Positions 8,518-16,336 of a DNA stretch of 64,000 bases are shown piece after piece. Under the pieces are notes generated by a model. That model saw nothing but the letters and a program-made list of their open reading frames with translations. It was not told where the DNA came from and ran no database searches. The stretch comes from Kineococcus sp. NBC_00420 (GTDB lineage Bacteria; Actinomycetota; Actinomycetes; Actinomycetales; Kineococcaceae). The translations under genes were made by a program, and so were the position numbers. The DNA lies in assembly GCF_036021035.1 (NCBI RefSeq), contig NZ_CP107930.1:3782001-3846000 (forward strand). The letters are read 5' to 3'. Position 1 is the stretch's first letter. Each line of letters begins with the position of its first letter.

Positions 8518-9397
8518 CGTGTCGCAGCGCCGCGTGCACGCCCCACGTCTCGTTCGCGACCTGGGTGATGCGCAGGTCCACGCAGGCGCTGAGCAGGGCG
8601 AACGTCGTCGACCGGTCGAGGTCGAGTTCCGCGGCGACCCACGTCACCATGTCGTCGAGCGCCGCGTCCGTCGCGGCGTTGAGGTCCGCGTCGAAGCCGA
8701 AGGTCAGCCGCTCGGTCGGGGTCGTGGCGTGCACGGAGGGTAGGGCGGGCACCGCGACGACGGAGACCGTGAGGTCGGTGGTCGTGCCGCACTCCACGGC
8801 CGTCCCGCAGACCTCGCCGTCGCCCTGGGCCGCGTGCCCGTCGCCGAGGCAGAGCAACGCGCCGGGGACGTGGACGGGCAGGAACAACGTCGAGCCGGCG
8901 ACGAGGGAGCGGCAGTCGATGTTGCCGCCGTGCCCGGGGCGCGGCGGGGTCGTCGAGTGCTGGCCCGGTTCGGCCGGGGTCGTGCCGATGACGCCGAGGA
9001 AGGGGGCGGTGTCCACCGTGAACCCCAGCTGGTTCGTCGCCGTGCGCGCGTCGTCGTCGATGTCCCACAACAGGTCCGCGCGCTCCGTGATGCCCAGGCG
9101 CACGTTCAGCGGGCTGTCCACCGCGCCGGCGGACGTCCACCCCCACCCCGACGTGGTGATCGAGTGCAGGGTGACGGCCAGGACGTCCCCCGGGCGCGCA
9201 CCCCGCACGGAGACCGGCCCGACGAGGCAGTGCCCGCGGGCGCCCTCGAGGCGACGGGGCGTGGGGGCCCCGGGGTGTTCCGGTCGCCGGAGGTAGCCGC
9301 AGGCGTCGAGCGCCTCGACGGTGAAGCGTTCGCCGTCGTCGACGACGAGCGCCGGTTCGAGGGCGGGGTCGAAGACGTCGGTCGGGGTAGCGTCCAC
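8489..9397 (-). CDS. acetamidase/formamidase family protein
   Basis: A 302-residue cytosolic amidase of the FmdA/AmdA family, which hydrolyses formamide, acetamide or similar small amides to release ammonia. Family signatures are RPGDVLAVTLHSI, GHGGNIDCRSLVAGSTLFLPV (metal/active-site region, about residues 153-173) and LCLGDGHAAQGDGEVCGTAVE with its conserved Gly-Asp-His and Glu. The length matches the family. The GTG start lies only 2 bp from the start codon of the divergent PPOX gene, so its promoter must lie inside that gene. A GAAGAT hexamer 6 nt upstream would fit a leaderless transcript. Confidence 0.9.
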   Translation of the reverse strand: MDATPTDVFDPALEPALVVDDGERFTVEALDACGYLRRPEHPGAPTPRRLEGARGHCLVGPVSVRGARPGDVLAVTLHSITTSGWGWTSAGAVDSPLNVRLGITERADLLWDIDDDARTATNQLGFTVDTAPFLGVIGTTPAEPGQHSTTPPRPGHGGNIDCRSLVAGSTLFLPVHVPGALLCLGDGHAAQGDGEVCGTAVECGTTTDLTVSVVAVPALPSVHATTPTERLTFGFDADLNAATDAALDDMVTWVAAELDLDRSTTFALLSACVDLRITQVANETWGVHAALRHDALRRTHPS

Positions 9398-9399
9398 GC

Positions 9400-9792
9400 A
9401 TGGATCTTCCCCCCGAACTGCTCGTCCTGCTCCGTGAACGCGCCACCTGCTACCTCGCGACGACGATGCCCGACGGCTCGCCCCAGCTCACCCAGACCTG
9501 GGTCGACACGGACGGGACGAACATCGTCATCAACACCGTGCAGGGCTTCCAGAAGCTGCGCAACGTCGAGCGGGACGGCCGGGTCGCGGTCACCGTGGCC
9601 GATCCGGCGAACCCGAGTCGCTACTTCTTCGTGCGCGGCCACGTCGTGGCGTCGACCACGGAGGGAGGAGTGGAGAGCATCGAGGCGCTGTCGCAGAAGT
9701 ACCTGGGCGCCCCCTACCCGTGGTTCGGGGGCCGCGACCAGGTGCGCGTCGTCCTGACGATCGCCGCCGACCGGATCCACGCCGTCGGCTGA
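9400..9792 (+). CDS. PPOX-class (F420 or FMN dependent) oxidoreductase
   Basis: A 130-residue split-barrel protein of the pyridoxamine-5'-phosphate-oxidase-like family. Actinobacterial members often use coenzyme F420 or bind flavin or heme. Typical strands are ATCYLATTMPDGSPQLTQTWV (residues 15-35), INTVQGFQKLRNVERDGRVA and the C-terminal RVVLTIAADRIHA. The substrate is not predictable. The ATG at 9400 is preceded at 6 nt by TAGCGT (9388-9393), a good -10 element that lies inside the acetamidase coding region; the transcript is probably leaderless. Confidence 0.85.
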   Translation: MDLPPELLVLLRERATCYLATTMPDGSPQLTQTWVDTDGTNIVINTVQGFQKLRNVERDGRVAVTVADPANPSRYFFVRGHVVASTTEGGVESIEALSQKYLGAPYPWFGGRDQVRVVLTIAADRIHAVG

Positions 9793-9824
9793 CGCGTCGT
9801 CCTCGTCGGGACGGGCGGCCCGGC

Positions 9825-11177
9825 TCAGGCGGTGGTCGTCCGGATCCCCGCCAGGACCGGTCGCGCGCGGAACCGTTCGAGCACCACCTCGACCCGGTCG
9901 GCGAGCACGTCCGGGACGTCGAGGATCCGCAGGTGACCGACGACACCGGCGCCGCCCCGCCACACGACCTGCCCGGACAGCGACAGTTCCACCGTGAACC
10001 CCTCGATGCGCTGACCGTGGTCGAGGTCCTCGGCGAGGTCCACCGAACGCAGCCGCAGCGGGGCGGCGAAGGTCAGCGTGGTCCGGGGCCTCCCGTCGGC
10101 GTCGGAGGTCGAGACCACGGCCTCACCGGAACGGTCGGCGGCCCGGTGGGCGCGGATGAGCTCACCCAGCCCGTGCAGGGACGCCACGTCGGGGACCGCC
10201 AGCACGCCGTCGGCGCGCGGGGGGACGTTGAGCAGGAAACCCGCGTTCCCGCCGACCGCGGCCCGCCACAGGTCGAACAGTTCCGCCGCGCCGCGCACCT
10301 GCCCGTCCTCGCTCGGGTGGTGGAACCAGCCGGGCCGGATGGAGGTGTTCACCTCGGCGGGGTACCAGACGCACTCACCGGCGTAACCCTCCAACGCGGC
10401 GCGGCTGCCGAGGTCGACCTCGTCGGAGCGGACCGCCCGGGAGAACCCGCCGTCGTCGGCCCGCTGCGAGCGGGACGCGACCCGTTCGGCGTCGCGGAGT
10501 TCGTGGGGGACGACGCTCCACTCGTCCGGACGGGTCTGCCCGGCCTCGTTCCCGCACCAGCGGACGTCGGGACCGCAGACGCTGATGACCGCGTCCGGTT
10601 GCAGGGCACGGATCACCCGGTGGTAGCGGTCCCAGTCGTAGGACTGCCTCCGTCCGTCCGGACCCTCGCCGTCGGCGCCGTCGAGCCAGACGCAGAACAC
10701 CTCGCCGTAGCCGGTGAGCAGTTCCGTGAGCTGGGCGACGAAGTAGTCGTCGTAGTCGGTGCCCGTGCCGTACCGGGCGTCGGTGCGGTCCCACGGGGAG
10801 AGGTAGACGCCGAACGCCAGACCGTGCGCGGCGCACGCGGAGGCGACCTCGGCGACCAGATCACCACCACCCCTGCGCCACGGGCTGGCGGCGACGGAGT
10901 GGGCGGTGTGGGCGCTGGGCCACAGGCAGAACCCGTCGTGGTGCTTGGCCGTCAGGACCACCCCGCGCATCCCGGCGGCCGCCATCGCCGTGACCCAGCC
11001 GTCCGCGTCGACGTGGGCGGGGTCGAACAGCGCCGGATCCTCGTGGCCGAGCCCCCACTCGCGGTCGGTCACGGTGTTCATGCCGAAGTGGACGAAGCCG
11101 TAGAACTCCAGTTCCTGCCAGCGCCGCTGCCGGGCGGAGGGACGGACGCCGGCGAGGTAGCGCAGGTCGAGGCTCAT
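9825..11177 (-). CDS. alpha-L-fucosidase, GH29, cytoplasmic
   Basis: A 450-residue glycoside hydrolase of family 29, which removes alpha-L-fucose from glycans. Signatures are FGFVHFGMNT-type start (YGFVHFGMN, about 26-34), TAKHHDGFCLWPS (76-88) and VWLDGADG (163-170), where Asp166 is the expected nucleophile. The carboxy part contains a small beta domain. There is no signal peptide, so it acts on imported oligosaccharides. The ATG overlaps the stop of the RpiR gene by 4 bp (ATGA), so the two are translationally coupled. The overall form (VWLDGA, GNEAG) is closest to the subgroup acting on alpha-1,3/4-linked fucose; that detail is inference. Confidence 0.88.
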   Translation of the reverse strand: MSLDLRYLAGVRPSARQRRWQELEFYGFVHFGMNTVTDREWGLGHEDPALFDPAHVDADGWVTAMAAAGMRGVVLTAKHHDGFCLWPSAHTAHSVAASPWRRGGGDLVAEVASACAAHGLAFGVYLSPWDRTDARYGTGTDYDDYFVAQLTELLTGYGEVFCVWLDGADGEGPDGRRQSYDWDRYHRVIRALQPDAVISVCGPDVRWCGNEAGQTRPDEWSVVPHELRDAERVASRSQRADDGGFSRAVRSDEVDLGSRAALEGYAGECVWYPAEVNTSIRPGWFHHPSEDGQVRGAAELFDLWRAAVGGNAGFLLNVPPRADGVLAVPDVASLHGLGELIRAHRAADRSGEAVVSTSDADGRPRTTLTFAAPLRLRSVDLAEDLDHGQRIEGFTVELSLSGQVVWRGGAGVVGHLRILDVPDVLADRVEVVLERFRARPVLAGIRTTTA

Positions 11178-12079
11178 CCTGTCCGCCGCCGGGGTCGGGC
11201 GGGGCGGACGGCGTGGTCCTCGGGGATGTGGTGGGTCAGCGCCCGGGCGGCGCTCGCCCGGTCGTAGGTGAGTTGCGCGACCCGCACGTAGAGGCAGTCG
11301 ATGACGAACAACTGGGCGTGCCGGGCCGCGAAGGGACCCTCGCGGAAGGTCGTCCCGCCCGGTGCGACGGTGAGCACCACGTCGGCGGAGCGGGCCAGGG
11401 GGGACCCGGGTTCACCGGTGACGGCGATCGTGGTGGCCCCGCGCCGGGCGGCCAGGGCGGCGGGTTCCACGACCTCCCGGGTGGCGCCGGACACCGAGAC
11501 GGCGATGACGACGTCGGCCGGGGTGAGCAGCGCCGCCGACGTGGTCGCCGCGTGGACCTCGGTCCAGTTCCGCACCGGAACGCCGATGCCGAACAACCGC
11601 GAGTCCGTCTCCGCGGCCATCGCCGCGCTACCGCCCACGCCGTACACGTCGACGCGACGTGCCCGGGCCACGGCCTGCGCCGCCCGTTCCAGCGCGACCA
11701 GGTCGAGGCGGCGGGCGGTGTCCTGCAGGCTGCGGACGTCCGCGGCCGCGACGACCGCGACGACCCGTTCGAGGTCGTCGTGGGGGAGGATGTCCGGCCC
11801 CACCTCGGCGCCGCCCCAGACGGGGTCGCCGGCGCGGCGTCCCTGTTCGCGGGCCAGCAGCAGGACGAGTCCCTGGTACCCCTCGAGCCCGATGGTCTGG
11901 CAGAAGCGGGTGACCGCGGCCTGCGAGGTCCCCGCGCGACGCGCGAGTTCCGCCGCGGAGCAGCGCTCGACCGCCTCGGGTTCGGCGAGCACGAAGTCGG
12001 CGACCTTGCGCAACGACGGCGGCAGTTCCGCGTGGACGGCGAGGATGCGCTGGGCCGGGTCGGGACCGTGGGTCGACAC
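11174..12079 (-). CDS. MurR/RpiR family transcriptional regulator
   Basis: A 301-residue regulator with an N-terminal RpiR helix-turn-helix (RKVADFVLAEPEAVERCSAA, then ARRAGTSQAAVTRFCQTIGL, about 20-65) and a C-terminal SIS phosphosugar-binding domain (VYGVGGSAAMAAETDSRLF and AVSVSGATREVVEPAALA). The GTG at 12079 is chosen because GGAGG lies 5 nt upstream; longer in-frame starts lack this. It is divergent from the SIS-importer-kinase genes and cotranscribed with the fucosidase. It most likely senses a phosphorylated amino sugar and controls the cluster through the palindrome at 12250. Confidence 0.9.
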   Translation of the reverse strand: MSTHGPDPAQRILAVHAELPPSLRKVADFVLAEPEAVERCSAAELARRAGTSQAAVTRFCQTIGLEGYQGLVLLLAREQGRRAGDPVWGGAEVGPDILPHDDLERVVAVVAAADVRSLQDTARRLDLVALERAAQAVARARRVDVYGVGGSAAMAAETDSRLFGIGVPVRNWTEVHAATTSAALLTPADVVIAVSVSGATREVVEPAALAARRGATTIAVTGEPGSPLARSADVVLTVAPGGTTFREGPFAARHAQLFVIDCLYVRVAQLTYDRASAARALTHHIPEDHAVRPARPRRRTG

Positions 12080-12232
12080 CGTCACCTCCGGTTCTCCACT
12101 GGTTGACCGATGCACCAGCACGGTCGTGCGACGGAGAGTAGCAGCGGATCCCGGTGCGGCTCGGGATCTCCGGTGTCCGATCACACAGCCTGCCACGCAA
12201 CACGAACGTAACCAGGATGTGACGGGAAGCCC

Positions 12233-12270
12233 TTGACTTCACCACCTCCGTGGATGAAACATTCATCCAC
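12233..12270 (+). promoter_or_regulatory. promoter with 21-bp RpiR operator candidate
   Basis: A TTGACT -35 (12233-12238) is followed at 18 bp by AAACAT (12257-12262) as -10. Overlapping the -10 is a perfect inverted repeat, GTGGATGAA and TTCATCCAC, with a 3-bp spacer (12250-12270). Repressor bound here would block the promoter of the SIS-importer-kinase genes. Confidence 0.7.
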
Positions 12271-12311
12271 CCGATGTCGACTCGCTGAATCACCGACCCA
12301 GGAGTTCCGCT

Positions 12312-13079
12312 GTGGCAGCCTTCCCGCAACACGTCGACGAGTTCCAGCGGGAAGTGGTGTCCCGTCTCGAGACGCTCTCCGCGCTCGCCGGTTCCGGTGG
12401 TCTCGACGCAGCGGTCGACCTGCTCAGCACCTGCATCTCCACCGGCGGGGTGGTCCAGGCCTTCGGCACCGGGCACTCCGAGGGGTTCGCCATGGAGATC
12501 GCCGGCCGGGCGGGCGGGTTGATCCCGACGAACAAGGTCGCCCTGCGCGACGCGGCGCTCGTCGGGAACCACGCGATCGCCGAACTCACGGGGGAACCCC
12601 CGCTGGAACGCGACCCGAACATCGCCCGGGACGTGTTCGCGACCGTGGTCCGCGACCCCCGCGACGTCTTCGTCATCGCCTCCAACTCCGGGGTCAACGG
12701 TTCCGTCGTCGGGCTCGCCCTGCTGGCCCAGGAGCACGGCCACCCGGTGATCGCGGTCACCAGCCTGGCCCACACCCACGCCGTGCAACCCCAGCACCCC
12801 AGCGGGAAGCGCCTCGCCGAGATCGCCGACGTCGTCATCGACAACCTCGCCCCCTTCGGCGACGCGACGCTCGACTCCGTCGGGGACGTCACCGTCGGTG
12901 CGGTGTCCTCGCTCACCTCCGGCTACATCGCCCAACTGCTGACCATCGGCACCGTCGCGACCCTCACCGCCCGCGGCGAGGAGGCCCCCCTCTACGTCTC
13001 GGCCAACGTCCCCGGTGGGCACGACCGCAACCTCACCTTCGAGGCGAGGTACGGAGACCGTCTGCGCCGCAGCGCTTGA
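12312..13079 (+). CDS. SIS domain sugar-phosphate binding protein (UPF0309-like)
   Basis: A 255-residue protein with one SIS (sugar isomerase) domain. The phosphosugar loop is seen as AFGTGHSEGFAMEIAGRAGG (about 50-69), and a second family motif is IASNSGVNGSVVGLAL (about 121-136). Relatives of this UPF0309 type are usually next to amino-sugar transport or PTS genes and probably isomerise or sense phosphorylated sugars; the exact reaction is not known. The GTG at 12312 has AGGAG about 7 nt upstream. It is the first gene of the importer operon, 31 bp before the binding-protein gene. Confidence 0.85.
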   Translation: MAAFPQHVDEFQREVVSRLETLSALAGSGGLDAAVDLLSTCISTGGVVQAFGTGHSEGFAMEIAGRAGGLIPTNKVALRDAALVGNHAIAELTGEPPLERDPNIARDVFATVVRDPRDVFVIASNSGVNGSVVGLALLAQEHGHPVIAVTSLAHTHAVQPQHPSGKRLAEIADVVIDNLAPFGDATLDSVGDVTVGAVSSLTSGYIAQLLTIGTVATLTARGEEAPLYVSANVPGGHDRNLTFEARYGDRLRRSA

Positions 13080-13110
13080 ACCCATCGTCCGCAGTCCGAG
13101 AGGAAGCACC

Positions 13111-14517
13111 GTGAGCGAGTCCCCGTTGTTCCAGCGTCGCCGGTTCCTGGGTCTGGTCCTGGCCGGCACCCTCGTGCCCGTCGGCCTGAGCGCCTGCGCC
13201 GCCGGCGGCGGCAGCGACACCCCCGCCGACTCCGCCCCCACCGGTGAGGTCAGCGACACGAACCCCTTCGGCGTCGGCGAGGGCGCCGCCGTCGAGGCCG
13301 TCATCTTCGACGGCGGGTACGGCACGGACTACGTCAGCGCCGTCGCCGCCGCGTACGCCGACCTGCACAAGGGGGGCAAGCTCACCGTCGCCCCCTCCAC
13401 CCAGATCTCCCAGCAGATGCAGCCGCGCTTCGTCGGCGGCAACCCGCCGGACCTCCTCGACAACTCCGGGGCGAACGCCATCGGCCTCGCGACCATCGCG
13501 AAGCAGCTCGAGGACCTCGCCCCGCTCACCAAGGCCAAGAACACCGAGGGCGACGTCATCGCCGACACCCTCTACCCGGGGATGCTCGACGACGGCTACT
13601 ACGACGGTCGCCTCGTCCAGCTGAACTACGTCCTCACGGTCTACGGCCTCTGGTACTCCAAGTCGCTGTTCGACGCCAACGGCTGGAAGGCCCCGACGAC
13701 GTGGGACGACGTCCTCGCGCTGGGCGCCCAGGCCAAGACGGCGGGCAAGTACCTCTTCTGCTGGGGCAAGGAGGCCGCGTCCTACTACCTCACCCTCGCC
13801 GTCGAGTCGGCGATCAAGGAGGGCGGCGACGAGGTCCGCGTCAAGCTGGGCAACCTCGACGCCGACGCCTGGAGCCACCCCGTCGTGCAGGCGGTGTTCG
13901 CGAAGATGGAGCAGGCCGTGCAGGCCGGGTACTTCCTCCCGGGCGGCGCCGGGACACAGTTCACCGCCGCGCAGGCGCAGTGGACCCAGGGACAGCAGGC
14001 GGTGCTCTACCCCTCCGGGTCCTGGATCGAGAACGAGATGAAGAGCCAGACCGCTGCGGACTTCCAGATGACCGGGTGTCCCGCGCCCGCGGTGTCGAGC
14101 GGGGCGGCGATGCCGGCGGAGTCCTTCCACGCCAGCGCCGGGGAGCCGTTCGTCGTCCCGAGCCAGGCGAAGAACAAGGCCGGCGGCATGGAGACGCTGC
14201 GGCTGATGCTGTCGAAGGAGGGCGCCACCAACTTCGCCAAGGCCAAGCTCTCCTCGACCATCGTCAAGGGCACCGTCCCCGCGGACGCCTTCGGTTCCAC
14301 GGCCCTGGCGTCCCAGATCGCCATGCTCGACGCGGCCGGCGAGAACACCTTCACGTTCAACTTCAACGACATCTACGGCTTCACCAGCCAGAACAACGTC
14401 CTCTGGAACAGCTTCCTCTCGGGTGAGCTCGACGCCGCCGGTCTCACCAGCGGCCTGCAGAAGCAGTTCGACGACACCCGCGCGGACGACTCCGTGGTCA
14501 AGGTCAAGGTCTCGTGA
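13111..14517 (+). CDS. sugar ABC transporter substrate-binding lipoprotein, NgcE-like
   Basis: A 468-residue solute-binding protein of the CUT1 family. The N-terminus has twin arginines (QRRRFLGLVLAG) and a lipobox (GLSAC, Cys near residue 30), so it is exported, probably by Tat, and lipid-anchored. The body (GGNPPDLLDNSGANAIG, GLWYSKSLFDANGWKAPTTW, YPSGSWIENE) resembles the N-acetylglucosamine/diacetylchitobiose binder NgcE; the family match is from memory and moderate. The GTG at 13111 follows GAGAGGAAGC. A longer in-frame extension is an artefact of the SIS gene. The stop overlaps the next start (GTGA). Confidence 0.85.
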   Translation: MSESPLFQRRRFLGLVLAGTLVPVGLSACAAGGGSDTPADSAPTGEVSDTNPFGVGEGAAVEAVIFDGGYGTDYVSAVAAAYADLHKGGKLTVAPSTQISQQMQPRFVGGNPPDLLDNSGANAIGLATIAKQLEDLAPLTKAKNTEGDVIADTLYPGMLDDGYYDGRLVQLNYVLTVYGLWYSKSLFDANGWKAPTTWDDVLALGAQAKTAGKYLFCWGKEAASYYLTLAVESAIKEGGDEVRVKLGNLDADAWSHPVVQAVFAKMEQAVQAGYFLPGGAGTQFTAAQAQWTQGQQAVLYPSGSWIENEMKSQTAADFQMTGCPAPAVSSGAAMPAESFHASAGEPFVVPSQAKNKAGGMETLRLMLSKEGATNFAKAKLSSTIVKGTVPADAFGSTALASQIAMLDAAGENTFTFNFNDIYGFTSQNNVLWNSFLSGELDAAGLTSGLQKQFDDTRADDSVVKVKVS

Positions 14518-15443
14518 GGACCCGCCGCAGGCTGACGTTCGACCGCGTCAGCCTGATGGTGGTGTTCCTCGGGATCCCCGTCGCGCTCTACCTGGCCTTC
14601 GTGCTCTACCCGTTCACCCAGGCCGCCTGGTACTCGCTGACCTCGTGGTCGGGGTTCACCTCGACCCAGCAGTTCATCGGCCTCGACAACTACGTGCACC
14701 TGGCGCAGGACGACCTGTTCCTCAAGGCCGTCGGCAACAGCCTCGTGCTCCTCGTGGTGGTGCCGATCGTCACCCTGGTGCTGAGCTTCGCCCTCGCCTG
14801 CCTGCTGACGTTCGGCGGGTCCTCTACCGGGGCCGTGCGGGGACTGTCGGGGTCGTCGTTCTACCGGATCGTGTCCTTCTTCCCCTACGTCGTGCCCGCG
14901 ATCGTCATCGGCATCATCTGGGGCCGCGTCTACGACCCGAGTGCCGGGTTGCTGAACGGCGTCCTCACCGGACTCGGCCTCGAGCGCTTCGACAAGTTCG
15001 CCTGGCTGGGCCGTTCCTCGACGGCGATGCCCGCCACCGTCGCCGTCATCGTGTGGACGTTCGTCGGCTTCTACATGGTCCTCTTCGTCGCGGCGATCCG
15101 CGGGATCCCGGCCGAGACGTTCGAGGCCGCCCGCCTCGACGGCGCGGGCCGCTTCCGCACGGCGGTGTTCATCGCCGCACCGGGGATCTCGGGCGCGCTG
15201 CGCACGGCCTACGTCTACCTCGGGATCTTCGCCCTCGACGCGTTCGTGTTCCTGGCCGCGCTGAACCCCGACGGCGGTCCGGCGAACTCGACCCTGGTCA
15301 TCACCCAGCAGATCTTCAGCACCGCGTTCAAGGACGGCCGCTTCGGGCTGGCCTGCGCCATGGGCGTCGTCCTGGCGCTGGTGACGTTCGCCTTCACCGG
15401 TCTGGTGTTCGGCGTCGCCCGGTGGCGGGAGAAGCGCGCGTGA
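14514..15443 (+). CDS. sugar ABC transporter permease, NgcF-like
   Basis: A 309-residue MalF-type permease with about six helices (first at 13-37: VSLMVVFLGIPVALYLAFVL). The cytoplasmic EAA loop reads ETFEAARLDGAGRFRTAVFI (about 203-222), the contact point for the ATPase. Its GTG overlaps the binding-protein stop by 4 bp. It works with the next permease as a heterodimer. No ATPase gene is present in the cluster; actinobacterial CUT1 importers commonly share an MsiK-type ATPase encoded elsewhere. Confidence 0.92.
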   Translation: MRTRRRLTFDRVSLMVVFLGIPVALYLAFVLYPFTQAAWYSLTSWSGFTSTQQFIGLDNYVHLAQDDLFLKAVGNSLVLLVVVPIVTLVLSFALACLLTFGGSSTGAVRGLSGSSFYRIVSFFPYVVPAIVIGIIWGRVYDPSAGLLNGVLTGLGLERFDKFAWLGRSSTAMPATVAVIVWTFVGFYMVLFVAAIRGIPAETFEAARLDGAGRFRTAVFIAAPGISGALRTAYVYLGIFALDAFVFLAALNPDGGPANSTLVITQQIFSTAFKDGRFGLACAMGVVLALVTFAFTGLVFGVARWREKRA

Positions 15444-16336
15444 GCGGGGTGACGCAGCGCCCGCGGGTCCAGCCGGCGCCCACGGCCCGACCGGTCCGCG
15501 GGACGGGGCGCGGGGAGCGCGCCGTCGCCGTCAGCTCGCACACCGTGCTGGGGATCTGGTCCCTGCTCGTCCTGGTACCGCTGCTCTGGACCATCGTCTC
15601 CAGCTTCAAGACGACGAACGAGATCTTCGCGTCACCGTTCTCGCTGCCGCAGGAGTGGCAGTTCCAGAACTACGTCAACGCCTGGCGGACCGCGGGTATC
15701 GGGACCTACTTCCTGAACTCCGTGATCGTGGTGTCGTGCGCGCTGGTGCTGACCATGGTCATGGGGTCCATGTCGGCCTACGTGCTGGCCCGGTTCCAGT
15801 TCCGCGGCCGCACGCTGATCCGCTACCTGGTCGTCGCGGGTCTCACCTTCCCGGTGTTCCTCGCGGTCGTCCCGTTGTTCTTCATCCTGCGCCAGCTGGG
15901 TGTCCTCAACACCCTGCCTGGTTTGATCATCAGCTATGCCACCTACGCCTACCCGTTCACGGTGTTCTTCCTCACCAGCTTCTTCGAGGAGCTCCCCGGC
16001 GAGATCGCCGAGGCGGCCTCCATCGACGGGGCGAGCGAGTGGCGCACGTTCTTCCAGGTCATGCTCCCGATGGCCGGGCCCGGCATGGCGTCGGTCGCGA
16101 TCCTCAACTTCGTCGGGCTCTGGAACCAGTACCTGCTGCCGGTGGTGCTGAACTCGGACCGGCAGAACTACGTCCTCACCCAGGGGATGGCGTCCTTCGC
16201 CTCCGCGGCGGGCTACGACGTGGACTTCGGCGCCTTGTTCGCCGGGGCGGTCACGACCATCGTGCCGGTGCTGGTCGTCTACCTGATCTTCCAGCGACGG
16301 TTGCAGGGGGCCGCGTCCGCGGGCGGGCTCAAGTGA
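15440..16336 (+). CDS. sugar ABC transporter permease, NgcG-like
   Basis: A 298-residue MalG-type permease. After a charged N-terminal tail (residues 1-30) come about six helices starting at VLGIWSLLVLVPLLWTIVSS. The signature FKTTNEIFASPFSLP and the EAA loop EIAEAASIDGASEWRTFF (about 188-205) are typical. The GTG overlaps the previous stop by 4 bp and the stop overlaps the kinase start by 4 bp. This strict coupling argues that importer and kinase are made in fixed proportion. Confidence 0.92.
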   Translation: MSGVTQRPRVQPAPTARPVRGTGRGERAVAVSSHTVLGIWSLLVLVPLLWTIVSSFKTTNEIFASPFSLPQEWQFQNYVNAWRTAGIGTYFLNSVIVVSCALVLTMVMGSMSAYVLARFQFRGRTLIRYLVVAGLTFPVFLAVVPLFFILRQLGVLNTLPGLIISYATYAYPFTVFFLTSFFEELPGEIAEAASIDGASEWRTFFQVMLPMAGPGMASVAILNFVGLWNQYLLPVVLNSDRQNYVLTQGMASFASAAGYDVDFGALFAGAVTTIVPVLVVYLIFQRRLQGAASAGGLK

